Part shown: piece by piece, positions 57,761-64,000 of the stretch
Layout of the letters: every line of letters starts with the position of its first letter
Position numbering within the stretch: position 1 is the stretch's first letter
NCBI GenBank assembly: GCA_026391005.1
Contig: JAPLEV010000036.1
Span: 1 to 64,000, forward strand
Origin: Flavobacteriia bacterium
GTDB lineage: Bacteria; Bacteroidota; Bacteroidia; Flavobacteriales_D; Crocinitomicaceae
DNA: 64,000 nt
Direction of reading: 5' to 3'
Position numbers and translations under genes: made by a program
The notes under the pieces: generated by a model
The model's database searches: none
What the model was told of the DNA's origin: nothing
Seen by the model: only the letters and a program-made list of their open reading frames with translations

Positions 57761-58513
57761 ATGCGTTACCAAATTGAATTTTCTACACAAGCCCTTCAAC
57801 TTACCTCAATTGACGGAGAAAAAGTAATTGATAACTACCATCAACAACTCACCTCAATCACTGAAGAATTAAAAATTGAAGAGGCAAAGGTTTTCATTAA
57901 AGAGGTAACCAAAAGCTCTTTTCTTCATTCGTCCGACTATAGTTGTTTTTTTCGAACGACACAATTTATCTTTATGCCTAATGCGGTATATGATGAGCAA
58001 CTTAAGCTAAATTATTTTGAGTTAAATTTTGGTCCTTGTAAGACTCCCTCGATAGTTCATTCGATGAACAATATTCCTTTTAGCGTGACCAGTATTTATG
58101 AAATTACTCCATGGGTAACTGCCTTTTGCGAAATGAATTTTCCAGGTAAAAGTATACTTCCTACCCACCAAGCATACTTGAATTATTATCAAGCAGATGT
58201 AGCTAATGAAATTCAGGGAACTATTTTTTATGATACGACTTCCTTCTACATACAACTTTTTCAGAAGCACAAATTATTATATTGTCAAGAAATACCAATA
58301 CTTCACTCAGATGATATCATATACTACACCTTTACCGCACTAAAAAAATTACCCATTGATATCATGAGTGGTAAAATCATTCTATATCCAAGACAAAAGG
58401 ATGCTGCCGATGCGACCTTACATTCAAATTTTTTGCGCATTTCAGAATTCAAAGACATTGAATTTATCTTATCAGATTTTAACACTTACCAAAACGAATT
58501 ACTTTGCGAATAA
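57761..58513 (+). CDS. DUF3822 family protein
   Basis: A 250-residue protein of a Bacteroidota-specific family with the actin-like (ASKHA) fold feel of YpjI-type proteins. Visible are FRTTQFIFMPNAVYDE, a beta-strand-rich N half, and TIFYDTTSFYIQLFQKHKLL followed by DIIYYTFTALKKLP in the C half. No catalytic residues are evident and the role is unknown. It precedes rsmD and coaD in many Bacteroidota, and here rsmD begins inside its last codons, so the three are one operon. Confidence 0.88.
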   Translation: MRYQIEFSTQALQLTSIDGEKVIDNYHQQLTSITEELKIEEAKVFIKEVTKSSFLHSSDYSCFFRTTQFIFMPNAVYDEQLKLNYFELNFGPCKTPSIVHSMNNIPFSVTSIYEITPWVTAFCEMNFPGKSILPTHQAYLNYYQADVANEIQGTIFYDTTSFYIQLFQKHKLLYCQEIPILHSDDIIYYTFTALKKLPIDIMSGKIILYPRQKDAADATLHSNFLRISEFKDIEFILSDFNTYQNELLCE

Positions 58514-59040
58514 TTAGTGGTTCTCTAAAAAGCAGGCGTTTTTCTGTCCCCCCAGGTTTTCCATCAAGACCAACCACAAATTATGCGAAAGAAGGTTTAT
58601 TTAATGTCCTTCAACACAGCATTGAATTAGATGAATTAAGCGTTTTGGATCTATGTGCAGGAACTGGGAATTTATCCTTTGAATTTATATCTCGTGGTGC
58701 AAAGTCCGTTTTAGCAATCGACGAAAATTTTATTTGCACTAAATTCCTTTCAACTAATGCGATAAGCTTAGGTATTTCGAATCAATTAGATGTTAGGCGT
58801 GCTGATTGCATCAAATTTCTTATGAATTGCACAAGTAATTTCGACATTGTCATTGCTGATCCTCCATATGAAGCAAAATTCCACGAAGAAATTATTCAGT
58901 TGGTTCAAGACAAAAAAATATTAGCTCCAAATGGCTTGCTTATTATTGAACATGGAAAACAAACTAATTTGAGCCATTTAGCAAACTTCAGTTTTTGCCG
59001 TATATTTGGGAACGTCTATTTTAGTTTTTTTAAGGCATAA
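58504..59040 (+). CDS. rsmD: 16S rRNA (guanine966-N2)-methyltransferase
   Basis: A 178-residue SAM-dependent enzyme that methylates G966 of 16S rRNA. It opens RIISGSLKSRRF and has RPTTNYAKEGLFNVL, SAM motif I VLDLCAGTGNLSFEF and catalytic motif IV IVIADPPYE (DPPY). The start is a TTG at 58504, 10 bases before the end of the DUF3822 gene; no ATG is available at the correct N terminus, and the family start MRIISG matches here. The overlap predicts translational coupling. Confidence 0.94.
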   Translation: MRIISGSLKSRRFSVPPGFPSRPTTNYAKEGLFNVLQHSIELDELSVLDLCAGTGNLSFEFISRGAKSVLAIDENFICTKFLSTNAISLGISNQLDVRRADCIKFLMNCTSNFDIVIADPPYEAKFHEEIIQLVQDKKILAPNGLLIIEHGKQTNLSHLANFSFCRIFGNVYFSFFKA

Positions 59041-59041
59041 T

Positions 59042-59500
59042 ATGAAGAAAATAGCCCTCTTCCCAGGTTCTTTCGATCCCTTTACAAAAGGACACGAAGC
59101 CATTGTGCATAAGGCACTTAATGTTTTTGACCACATCGTAATCGCCATTGGAGAAAATACCTCTAAACAAAGCTTATTTAGTATAGAAAAAAGAATAAAC
59201 CATATCACTGCTATTTTTGAAAACAACAAAGCGGTAAGCGTTGAAAAATACAGTGGACTTACTGTAAACTTTTGTGAGCAAGAAGGTATTAAACATATTA
59301 TTCGTGGCCTTCGAGATACAAAGGACTTTCAATACGAACGTTCAATTGCCCATATGAATTTTGAATTGGGTAAAATCGAAACTGTATTTTTTCTGACCGA
59401 TCTTCATTTAAGTGCCATTAATTCATCAATAGTTCGCGAAATTGCAAAAAGTAAGGGATCAATAGATCAATTTGTAACACGCACTGATTTACTCGTTTAA
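59042..59500 (+). CDS. coaD: Phosphopantetheine adenylyltransferase
   Basis: A 152-residue nucleotidyltransferase, the fourth step of coenzyme A synthesis. ALFPGSFDPFTKGHEAIV contains the T/HxGH-type site (FTKGHE), and HIIRGLRDTKDFQYE the second signature. The C-terminal INSSIVREIAKSKGS is the ISSTxVRE-like motif. The ATG at 59042 follows the rsmD stop directly (1-base gap); the in-frame TTG at 59006 inside rsmD is rejected. Confidence 0.96.
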   Translation: MKKIALFPGSFDPFTKGHEAIVHKALNVFDHIVIAIGENTSKQSLFSIEKRINHITAIFENNKAVSVEKYSGLTVNFCEQEGIKHIIRGLRDTKDFQYERSIAHMNFELGKIETVFFLTDLHLSAINSSIVREIAKSKGSIDQFVTRTDLLV

Positions 59501-59505
59501 TCAAA

Positions 59506-60918
59506 ATGATTAGAACCCTATTTACGCTTATTTTTGTTGCGATTCAATTTGTTTCCTTTTCCAATGTAACGATTAGGGGAATGGCCTACAGTTATGCAGG
59601 CCAGACGCTTGCTATTTATCAAATTGATGATTATATTTCAAATCACGAAACCTTAATAAAAGAAACAGAAATCAATTCAAAAGGTTACTTCATTTTATCC
59701 TTAGAGGTTCCAGAAATCAAGAAATACATCATCCGTGTTAATAATGCTTTTGCAACACTCTACTTGCAAGATAAAGCTCGCTACACAATAGAATTTCCAG
59801 AAGATATTAATCAAAGGGTCCAGATTTCCAATTCGAAGGAAGTTGAAATTACCCTAATTGATCTTGATAGTACAGATATCAATTACAAAATATTAGGATT
59901 TGAAGCTTGGATGGATAGTTATATTTCCGATATCTATTATACAAGGGAATCTGATCATGGCAATTTTATACGAAAAATTCGATCATTTAAAGATGAGGTT
60001 GAGCGCTATTACTCAAAAGATACCTCTTCCTATTTTAGAGACTTTTTAAAATATTCCATCGGACAAAACATAGAAAACCTTCAATTCATTGGTGCTCCAT
60101 CGGCCCAAGATAAATTTGATTTCTATTTTAATAAACAAGCTATTTTGTATTTAAATGACGCATACATGACCTATTTTAATGGTTTTTATAAAAAGTATCT
60201 TTTTCAATTGAGTGGAACAAAAGCCAATGAGCTATACGTTTCAATTGCTCGGGGTGATCTTTATTTAACAGACTCGATACTAAGTACAGACCTGTATTTA
60301 AAAGACGACCAACTACGACAGCTGGTGCTAATTAATATCTTAAAAGAAGAATATTACAGTAACTACCTCCCAAAATCTGGAATATTGAAACTTCTTACTA
60401 AAATCAATACTACTACTACGATTGATTTACACGCCCTAATTGCCAAAAACTTGCTGACTAATTTTAATACCGCTGCTGTAGGATTCAGATTTCCAGAGCT
60501 TTTGCTTCAACAAAAAGGCGATAGCATTCAACTTAGCTCATTAAAAGGTAAATACATCTATCTACATGCCTTTGACCCCAAAAATCCTTCATGCAATGCC
60601 GATGTTGGGGCCTTAAAGAAATTACATGAGAAATATGGTAATGAAATAGAATTTATAACGATATATCCTATACCAGATGTAGCATATACTAAAATTGAAC
60701 AGCGAAATTTAGATGCCTTAAATTGGAAAAAGAGCAGTTACAAAATAGCGGATCCAATCTGGGCAAAACTGCAAATATTTTCTTTTCCTTGTTATTTACT
60801 AATTGATGATTCCTTCTATTTAGTTGCCTCGCCTGCCTTAAGTCCAATACCCAATGGAAATTACCAAACGATAGAAAAAACATTCTATGATATCATTCAT
60901 CAAAATGACAAGGAATAA
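59506..60918 (+). CDS. Secreted thioredoxin-fold (TlpA-like) protein lacking the CXXC site
   Basis: A 470-residue protein with a signal peptide (TLFTLIFVAIQFVSFS). The N half is a beta-rich DUF4369-like region (TIRGMAYSYAGQTLAIYQID), then a helical middle. Residues ~330-465 are a TlpA-type domain (VGFRFPELLLQQKG, LSSLKGKYIYLHAFDPKNPS). Where TlpA has WCxPC, this has DPKNPSCNAD, a single Cys, so dithiol redox chemistry is unlikely. Homologous Bacteroidota proteins are common. It lies 5 bases after coaD. Confidence 0.75.
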   Translation: MIRTLFTLIFVAIQFVSFSNVTIRGMAYSYAGQTLAIYQIDDYISNHETLIKETEINSKGYFILSLEVPEIKKYIIRVNNAFATLYLQDKARYTIEFPEDINQRVQISNSKEVEITLIDLDSTDINYKILGFEAWMDSYISDIYYTRESDHGNFIRKIRSFKDEVERYYSKDTSSYFRDFLKYSIGQNIENLQFIGAPSAQDKFDFYFNKQAILYLNDAYMTYFNGFYKKYLFQLSGTKANELYVSIARGDLYLTDSILSTDLYLKDDQLRQLVLINILKEEYYSNYLPKSGILKLLTKINTTTTIDLHALIAKNLLTNFNTAAVGFRFPELLLQQKGDSIQLSSLKGKYIYLHAFDPKNPSCNADVGALKKLHEKYGNEIEFITIYPIPDVAYTKIEQRNLDALNWKKSSYKIADPIWAKLQIFSFPCYLLIDDSFYLVASPALSPIPNGNYQTIEKTFYDIIHQNDKE

Positions 60919-60920
60919 TA

Positions 60921-61463
60921 TTATCGTTTAAAGTAGCCCCAAAATATACCAGAAATTCCTCCCGCCAAGTGAGCCATGTGCGAAACATTATCTTTACTAA
61001 AAGATAAATACACCTCTTGACTAAAATAGAATAAAAGCACTAATATAAATGTAAAAGGAATTTCATTTGTTTTTGCATGAATGAGAGTAGATAAAATAAT
61101 TAACATAAAAACGATTCCACTTAGTCCCATCAACCCATTATCCCAGAAAAGAGTGTGAATAATAGCTGTAAAAATGGCAGCAGTAACAATCATAAGTAGA
61201 TACTTTTTTACTCCATATGCCTTTTCAACAATAGGTGATAAAACCAAGAAAAAAGAAAGATTTCCAAATAAATGCTGTAAATCAGCATGTCCAAATATGT
61301 ACATAACTGTACTAAGATACCAGCTTGCACTTTCTCTCTCGAATTGGCCATTAAGAATAAATAATCCAGAAACTTGATTTGAAAACAAATTTAGAAGGGC
61401 AAAGGCGACTAAGCAAATAGAGGTAATCGTTAAGGTAACTTTAGCATCAAACGTAATTTTCAT
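60921..61463 (-). CDS. Rhomboid family intramembrane serine protease
   Basis: A 180-residue membrane protein with about six helices. The catalytic dyad is present: Ser115 in GLMGLSGIVF and His165 in SHMAHLAGG. HLFGN (His64/Asn68) matches the oxyanion region of TM2. It cuts transmembrane segments of other proteins. The start is ATG at 61463, one base before the clpS stop; a GTG at 61481 inside clpS is rejected. Confidence 0.9.
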   Translation of the reverse strand: MKITFDAKVTLTITSICLVAFALLNLFSNQVSGLFILNGQFERESASWYLSTVMYIFGHADLQHLFGNLSFFLVLSPIVEKAYGVKKYLLMIVTAAIFTAIIHTLFWDNGLMGLSGIVFMLIILSTLIHAKTNEIPFTFILVLLFYFSQEVYLSFSKDNVSHMAHLAGGISGIFWGYFKR

Positions 61464-61464
61464 A

Positions 61465-61734
61465 TTATTCAATTTTAGCACTTAATCCTCTATCCAAAAG
61501 TGCAATACACTTAGGTTCCAACTCATTATATACGCCATGACTTACCGAACATCGCCCATTTGTATGAACAATCCAAGCACATTGCTCAGATTCTGTTAAC
61601 TCCAAATTACAGATCGCCATCAAAGAATTAATAACATGATCAAAACTATTAACATCGTCGTTATAAAGCACCAAGGAGTAATCCTGCGTTTTTTGAACTT
61701 TGACACTTACTTTTTCTTTTGGTTCTGCTATCAT
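61465..61734 (-). CDS. clpS: ATP-dependent Clp protease adaptor ClpS
   Basis: An 89-residue adaptor that binds N-degron substrates and hands them to Clp ATPases. YSLVLYNDDVNSFDHVINSL is the conserved N-degron pocket segment, and NGRCSVSHGVY matches the second half, although the usual VHxxGxA pattern reads VHTNGRC. Its partner here is probably ClpC at 36906. It overlaps the SPOR-like gene by 4 bases upstream and touches the rhomboid gene downstream, so the three are co-transcribed. Confidence 0.9.
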   Translation of the reverse strand: MIAEPKEKVSVKVQKTQDYSLVLYNDDVNSFDHVINSLMAICNLELTESEQCAWIVHTNGRCSVSHGVYNELEPKCIALLDRGLSAKIE

Positions 61735-64000
61735 AGCTGATTTATGTTATAGGTATAAGCAAATTTATTTGCGATTTCTTTAATCGTTGAAAGCTGAATT
61801 TCATTTTCATAAGCGAATTGAATTTCAAAAGTATTATTTTTCGGCAATATACTATGCGGAATTGTACAATGAATAAGCCAATCATGTAAGGCGGAAGGTA
61901 ATGCATTGGAACTAGTATAAATACTACAAATTTCAACTTCCCTTGTTTTTGCCAACAGCGATAGGTCTGAAAAATAAATTCTTTCAAAAGCGGTAAGTTG
62001 CGTAAGATCGATAAATCCTGAGGATATCGTTTTTTGTGTTGGATTATAAACAAAAGTCCCCCCTCTATTTAACACACCTAATTGCTGACTTGATACATCA
62101 GAATCTACTGATTTAAAAAATTGTACATAATCCACTTTGGTTAAAATGGGAGGTGCTAACTTATTAAAATCAATTTTAGCTATTTGTTGTACTGGTGTAC
62201 TTTCTAATTGAGTTGTTTGATCCTGTAGCTTAATTAGGTTACGTGCCACATTAATATCAATTCGTTCCCCATTGCGATAAGCCACTATATAGGCATCCTT
62301 AATTCCGTTTTGGACGATGGCTTTCTTGCGAATCGTTGCTAAATCGAAACTTGAAAACTGACCACTTGTATAGCGATACTGACCATTCGGAGCTCTGTAA
62401 AACGTTAAATCTTCAATACCGGCTAATTGTTGATCGGTAATCGGCTTGTTATATACCCCAACCTGAACAGCAAAATAAACATCCTCTTTTTTAGAAATAG
62501 TTGTTGGCGTTGCATCTAAATTGGAATTTTTAAATAAAGCAGCAACTTCCACGGAAATTTCAGCATCCGTTTTTGGAATACATTTTCCGGAGCGCTCCAG
62601 TTCTCTCGCTTCTACGAGGGAAATTCTTTTTCCATCGCAATATGCAACAATAAAAGCATCCTTATATCCTAAATTTCGAATCGAGTTTCTTGCTGTAATA
62701 GCAACTCCTGTATTATTAAAAAACCCAGCTAAATAACATGTTAATCCATTTTTTAAAACTTCACCGGAAACTGGGGAGAATTCCCTGAATTTATCATTGG
62801 GAACAGCTTTACGAAAAGCACCAATTTGAATTCGATAAATGAGACCTGAAGGCACGCCAGAAATTATTGGAAAAGGAGTTGAAATATCATTTAGCACAGC
62901 ATTAGCTATTTTGAAATCGTATGAAATTGGATTTATTTTAGGGGATGAAATTATGGGCTGGATTTGTTGCGAAAGCATCGCCTCCATTAGTAATTGATTC
63001 GGTATTGTCTTAATTATTTTTGATTCTTCCGATAATGATATTGCCAATTCTTCAGCAAGTCGTATATTCTCACTGATTAATTTCGCCTTATTACCTTCAA
63101 GTTTGGAATCTTCCGAATAGTTATTGGATTGCACTAATAAAAAATCTAATTTTTGCTTTTCATCGGCAATAACGCGATTAATGCTATCAAGTATTGATAC
63201 TTTTTCATTAAAAGCAATTCGTTTTTGAAGGTAATCGGTATATGCTTCAGTTTGTTTTAAGGAACTTATTTCGTTTTCATTTATCGAAGTTTGCTGTTCA
63301 AATAGATCGGTTAAATTTTTAGAGCGGACATCTATATTACTCGCTAACTGTTTATTTTCAATTTCTTCAATTTCATTGTTTATGATTTGCAATTGTTGCT
63401 TTAAAATAGACAAAGCTTTGCCATCAGAAGTTTTAAGAAGTTCCTCTAATTGGATTTTTTGAATAATCAATCCATTTTTAGTCTCATCTTGAGTTGAATT
63501 ATTAATCTTACTTAATTCGGGGTAAGCCATTTCCAACTCTTTTATCTTATTAAGTAGCACTATTTGATTCACTAACAAATCATTTGTTGAATTTATGAAG
63601 TCTATTAGGACCTTATCTTTTGGATTAACTAACTTGTTATCAGAAGAATTAAAAATTTCCTCTAATAGTTTACTTTCATCGATTATATTCAATAATTCAC
63701 TTGAATTCGGGGAGCTTATATTCTTGAGCTGTTTTTCGTTTGAAATAGAACCCACTTTATTTATTTCGTTATTCGTCAAAACATTTTGCGCTTCGATCCT
63801 TTGCTTTTCGATTTCAGCCAAACGCTGTTCTTCGATTGATTCCTTTGAACTGTTTTCAGCCGCTACTTGCGCTTCGATTTTTTGCTTTTCGATTTCAGCC
63901 AAACGCTGTTCTTCGATTGTTTCCTTTGAACGGTTTTCAGCCGCTACTTGCGCTTCGATTTTTTGCTTTTCGATTTCAGCCAAACGCTGTTCTTCGATTG
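61731..64000 (-). CDS. SPOR-like repeat protein with tandem repeats, 5' end outside the window
   Basis: At least 755 residues; the frame remains open at 64000, so the N terminus is missing. Nearest the window edge are 27-residue charged repeats (AEIEKQKIEAQVAAENRSK), then a long helical, Glu/Lys/Gln-rich stretch (~50-350). Two SPOR-like modules follow: ~380-470 (GLIYRIQIGAFRKAVPNDKF, KDAFIVAYCDGKRIS) and ~480-580 (VYFAVQVGVYNKPITDQQL, KDAYIVAYRNGERID). The C terminus is a further globular domain. SPOR modules bind denuded peptidoglycan, suggesting a periplasmic envelope role. Upstream exons of such proteins in Bacteroidota often carry WD40/PD40 propellers; not seen here. Confidence 0.8.
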   Translation of the reverse strand, partial: IEEQRLAEIEKQKIEAQVAAENRSKETIEEQRLAEIEKQKIEAQVAAENSSKESIEEQRLAEIEKQRIEAQNVLTNNEINKVGSISNEKQLKNISSPNSSELLNIIDESKLLEEIFNSSDNKLVNPKDKVLIDFINSTNDLLVNQIVLLNKIKELEMAYPELSKINNSTQDETKNGLIIQKIQLEELLKTSDGKALSILKQQLQIINNEIEEIENKQLASNIDVRSKNLTDLFEQQTSINENEISSLKQTEAYTDYLQKRIAFNEKVSILDSINRVIADEKQKLDFLLVQSNNYSEDSKLEGNKAKLISENIRLAEELAISLSEESKIIKTIPNQLLMEAMLSQQIQPIISSPKINPISYDFKIANAVLNDISTPFPIISGVPSGLIYRIQIGAFRKAVPNDKFREFSPVSGEVLKNGLTCYLAGFFNNTGVAITARNSIRNLGYKDAFIVAYCDGKRISLVEARELERSGKCIPKTDAEISVEVAALFKNSNLDATPTTISKKEDVYFAVQVGVYNKPITDQQLAGIEDLTFYRAPNGQYRYTSGQFSSFDLATIRKKAIVQNGIKDAYIVAYRNGERIDINVARNLIKLQDQTTQLESTPVQQIAKIDFNKLAPPILTKVDYVQFFKSVDSDVSSQQLGVLNRGGTFVYNPTQKTISSGFIDLTQLTAFERIYFSDLSLLAKTREVEICSIYTSSNALPSALHDWLIHCTIPHSILPKNNTFEIQFAYENEIQLSTIKEIANKFAYTYNINQL
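63786..63980 (-). repeat. In-frame 81-bp tandem repeats
   Basis: Two full 81-bp copies (63900-63980 and 63819-63899) differ at only two bases. A third, partial copy occupies 63786-63818. The array continues past the window edge because the codons at 63984-63998 give IEEQR, the end of another unit. Confidence 0.9.

Overview
This window comes from an AT-rich genome of the phylum Bacteroidota, most likely order Flavobacteriales. The family is not resolved; a Fluviicola/Crocinitomix-like lineage would fit. The case rests on three secreted proteins with type IX secretion (T9SS) C-terminal sorting domains, a short primary sigma factor without region 1.1, many promoters that fit the Bacteroidota -7 box TAnnTTTG, and families largely confined to the phylum (DUF3822, DUF4159, BatA, SPT-like oxoamine synthase, a DnaG with lost zinc ligands). 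No tRNA, rRNA, CRISPR array, prophage or insertion sequence was seen.

Layout. 1-561 is the 3' end of an acyl-CoA carboxylase beta subunit. 562-6614 (minus strand) holds an outer-membrane-type protein, a GIY-YIG protein, a repeat cluster, a lipid-linked oligosaccharide flippase, carB without its allosteric domain, and a zinc-ribbon protein. 7064-11146 holds a DUF4159 protein, then a minus-strand run of a cyclophilin-FKBP fusion, an FKBP, NAD kinase and a CBS protein. 11207-17311 holds pdxJ, then a minus-strand run of mscS, dnaG, a YwqK-like lipoprotein, a polyprenyl synthase and a DUF58 protein. 17464-27099 is the most accessory part: a T9SS adhesin-like protein, a small lipoprotein, a small membrane protein, a T9SS subtilase, and two divergent genes of unknown function around a G9 tract. 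27111-32908 carries cell-envelope genes: glycosylasparaginase, mltG, a GNAT, dapF, a CAP protein and an HtrA protease. 33038-42241 carries core genes: rpoD, a long GAPDH, an SPT-like enzyme, clpC and gyrA. 42318-52159 is a plus-strand run: TPR protein, FAD protein, BatA, a degenerate dihydroorotase, a PmtA-like methyltransferase, ABC-F and an M61 peptidase. 52260-60918 holds a T9SS protein, a large unknown secreted protein, a DUF6992-like protein, a RecD-like helicase (minus), DUF3822-rsmD-coaD and a thioredoxin-fold protein. 60921-64000 (minus) holds a rhomboid protease, clpS and the 3' part of a repeat-bearing SPOR-like protein.

How it fits together. Most of the window is conserved chromosomal housekeeping: replication (dnaG, gyrA), transcription (rpoD), protein quality control (PPIases, HtrA, ClpC, ClpS, rhomboid), cofactors (nadK, pdxJ, coaD), the envelope (dapF, mltG, polyprenyl synthase, flippase) and secretion cargo. 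The least ordinary parts are the dispersed palindromic repeats (1630-1800, 6829-6885), enzymes that have lost canonical residues or domains (CarB, DnaG, the dihydroorotase-like protein, the ABC-F second ATPase site, the thioredoxin-fold protein), several promoters placed so close to the start codon that leaderless mRNAs are predicted, the unknown pair around the G9 tract, and the unrecognised 759-residue protein. No complete new defence or metabolic system could be demonstrated.
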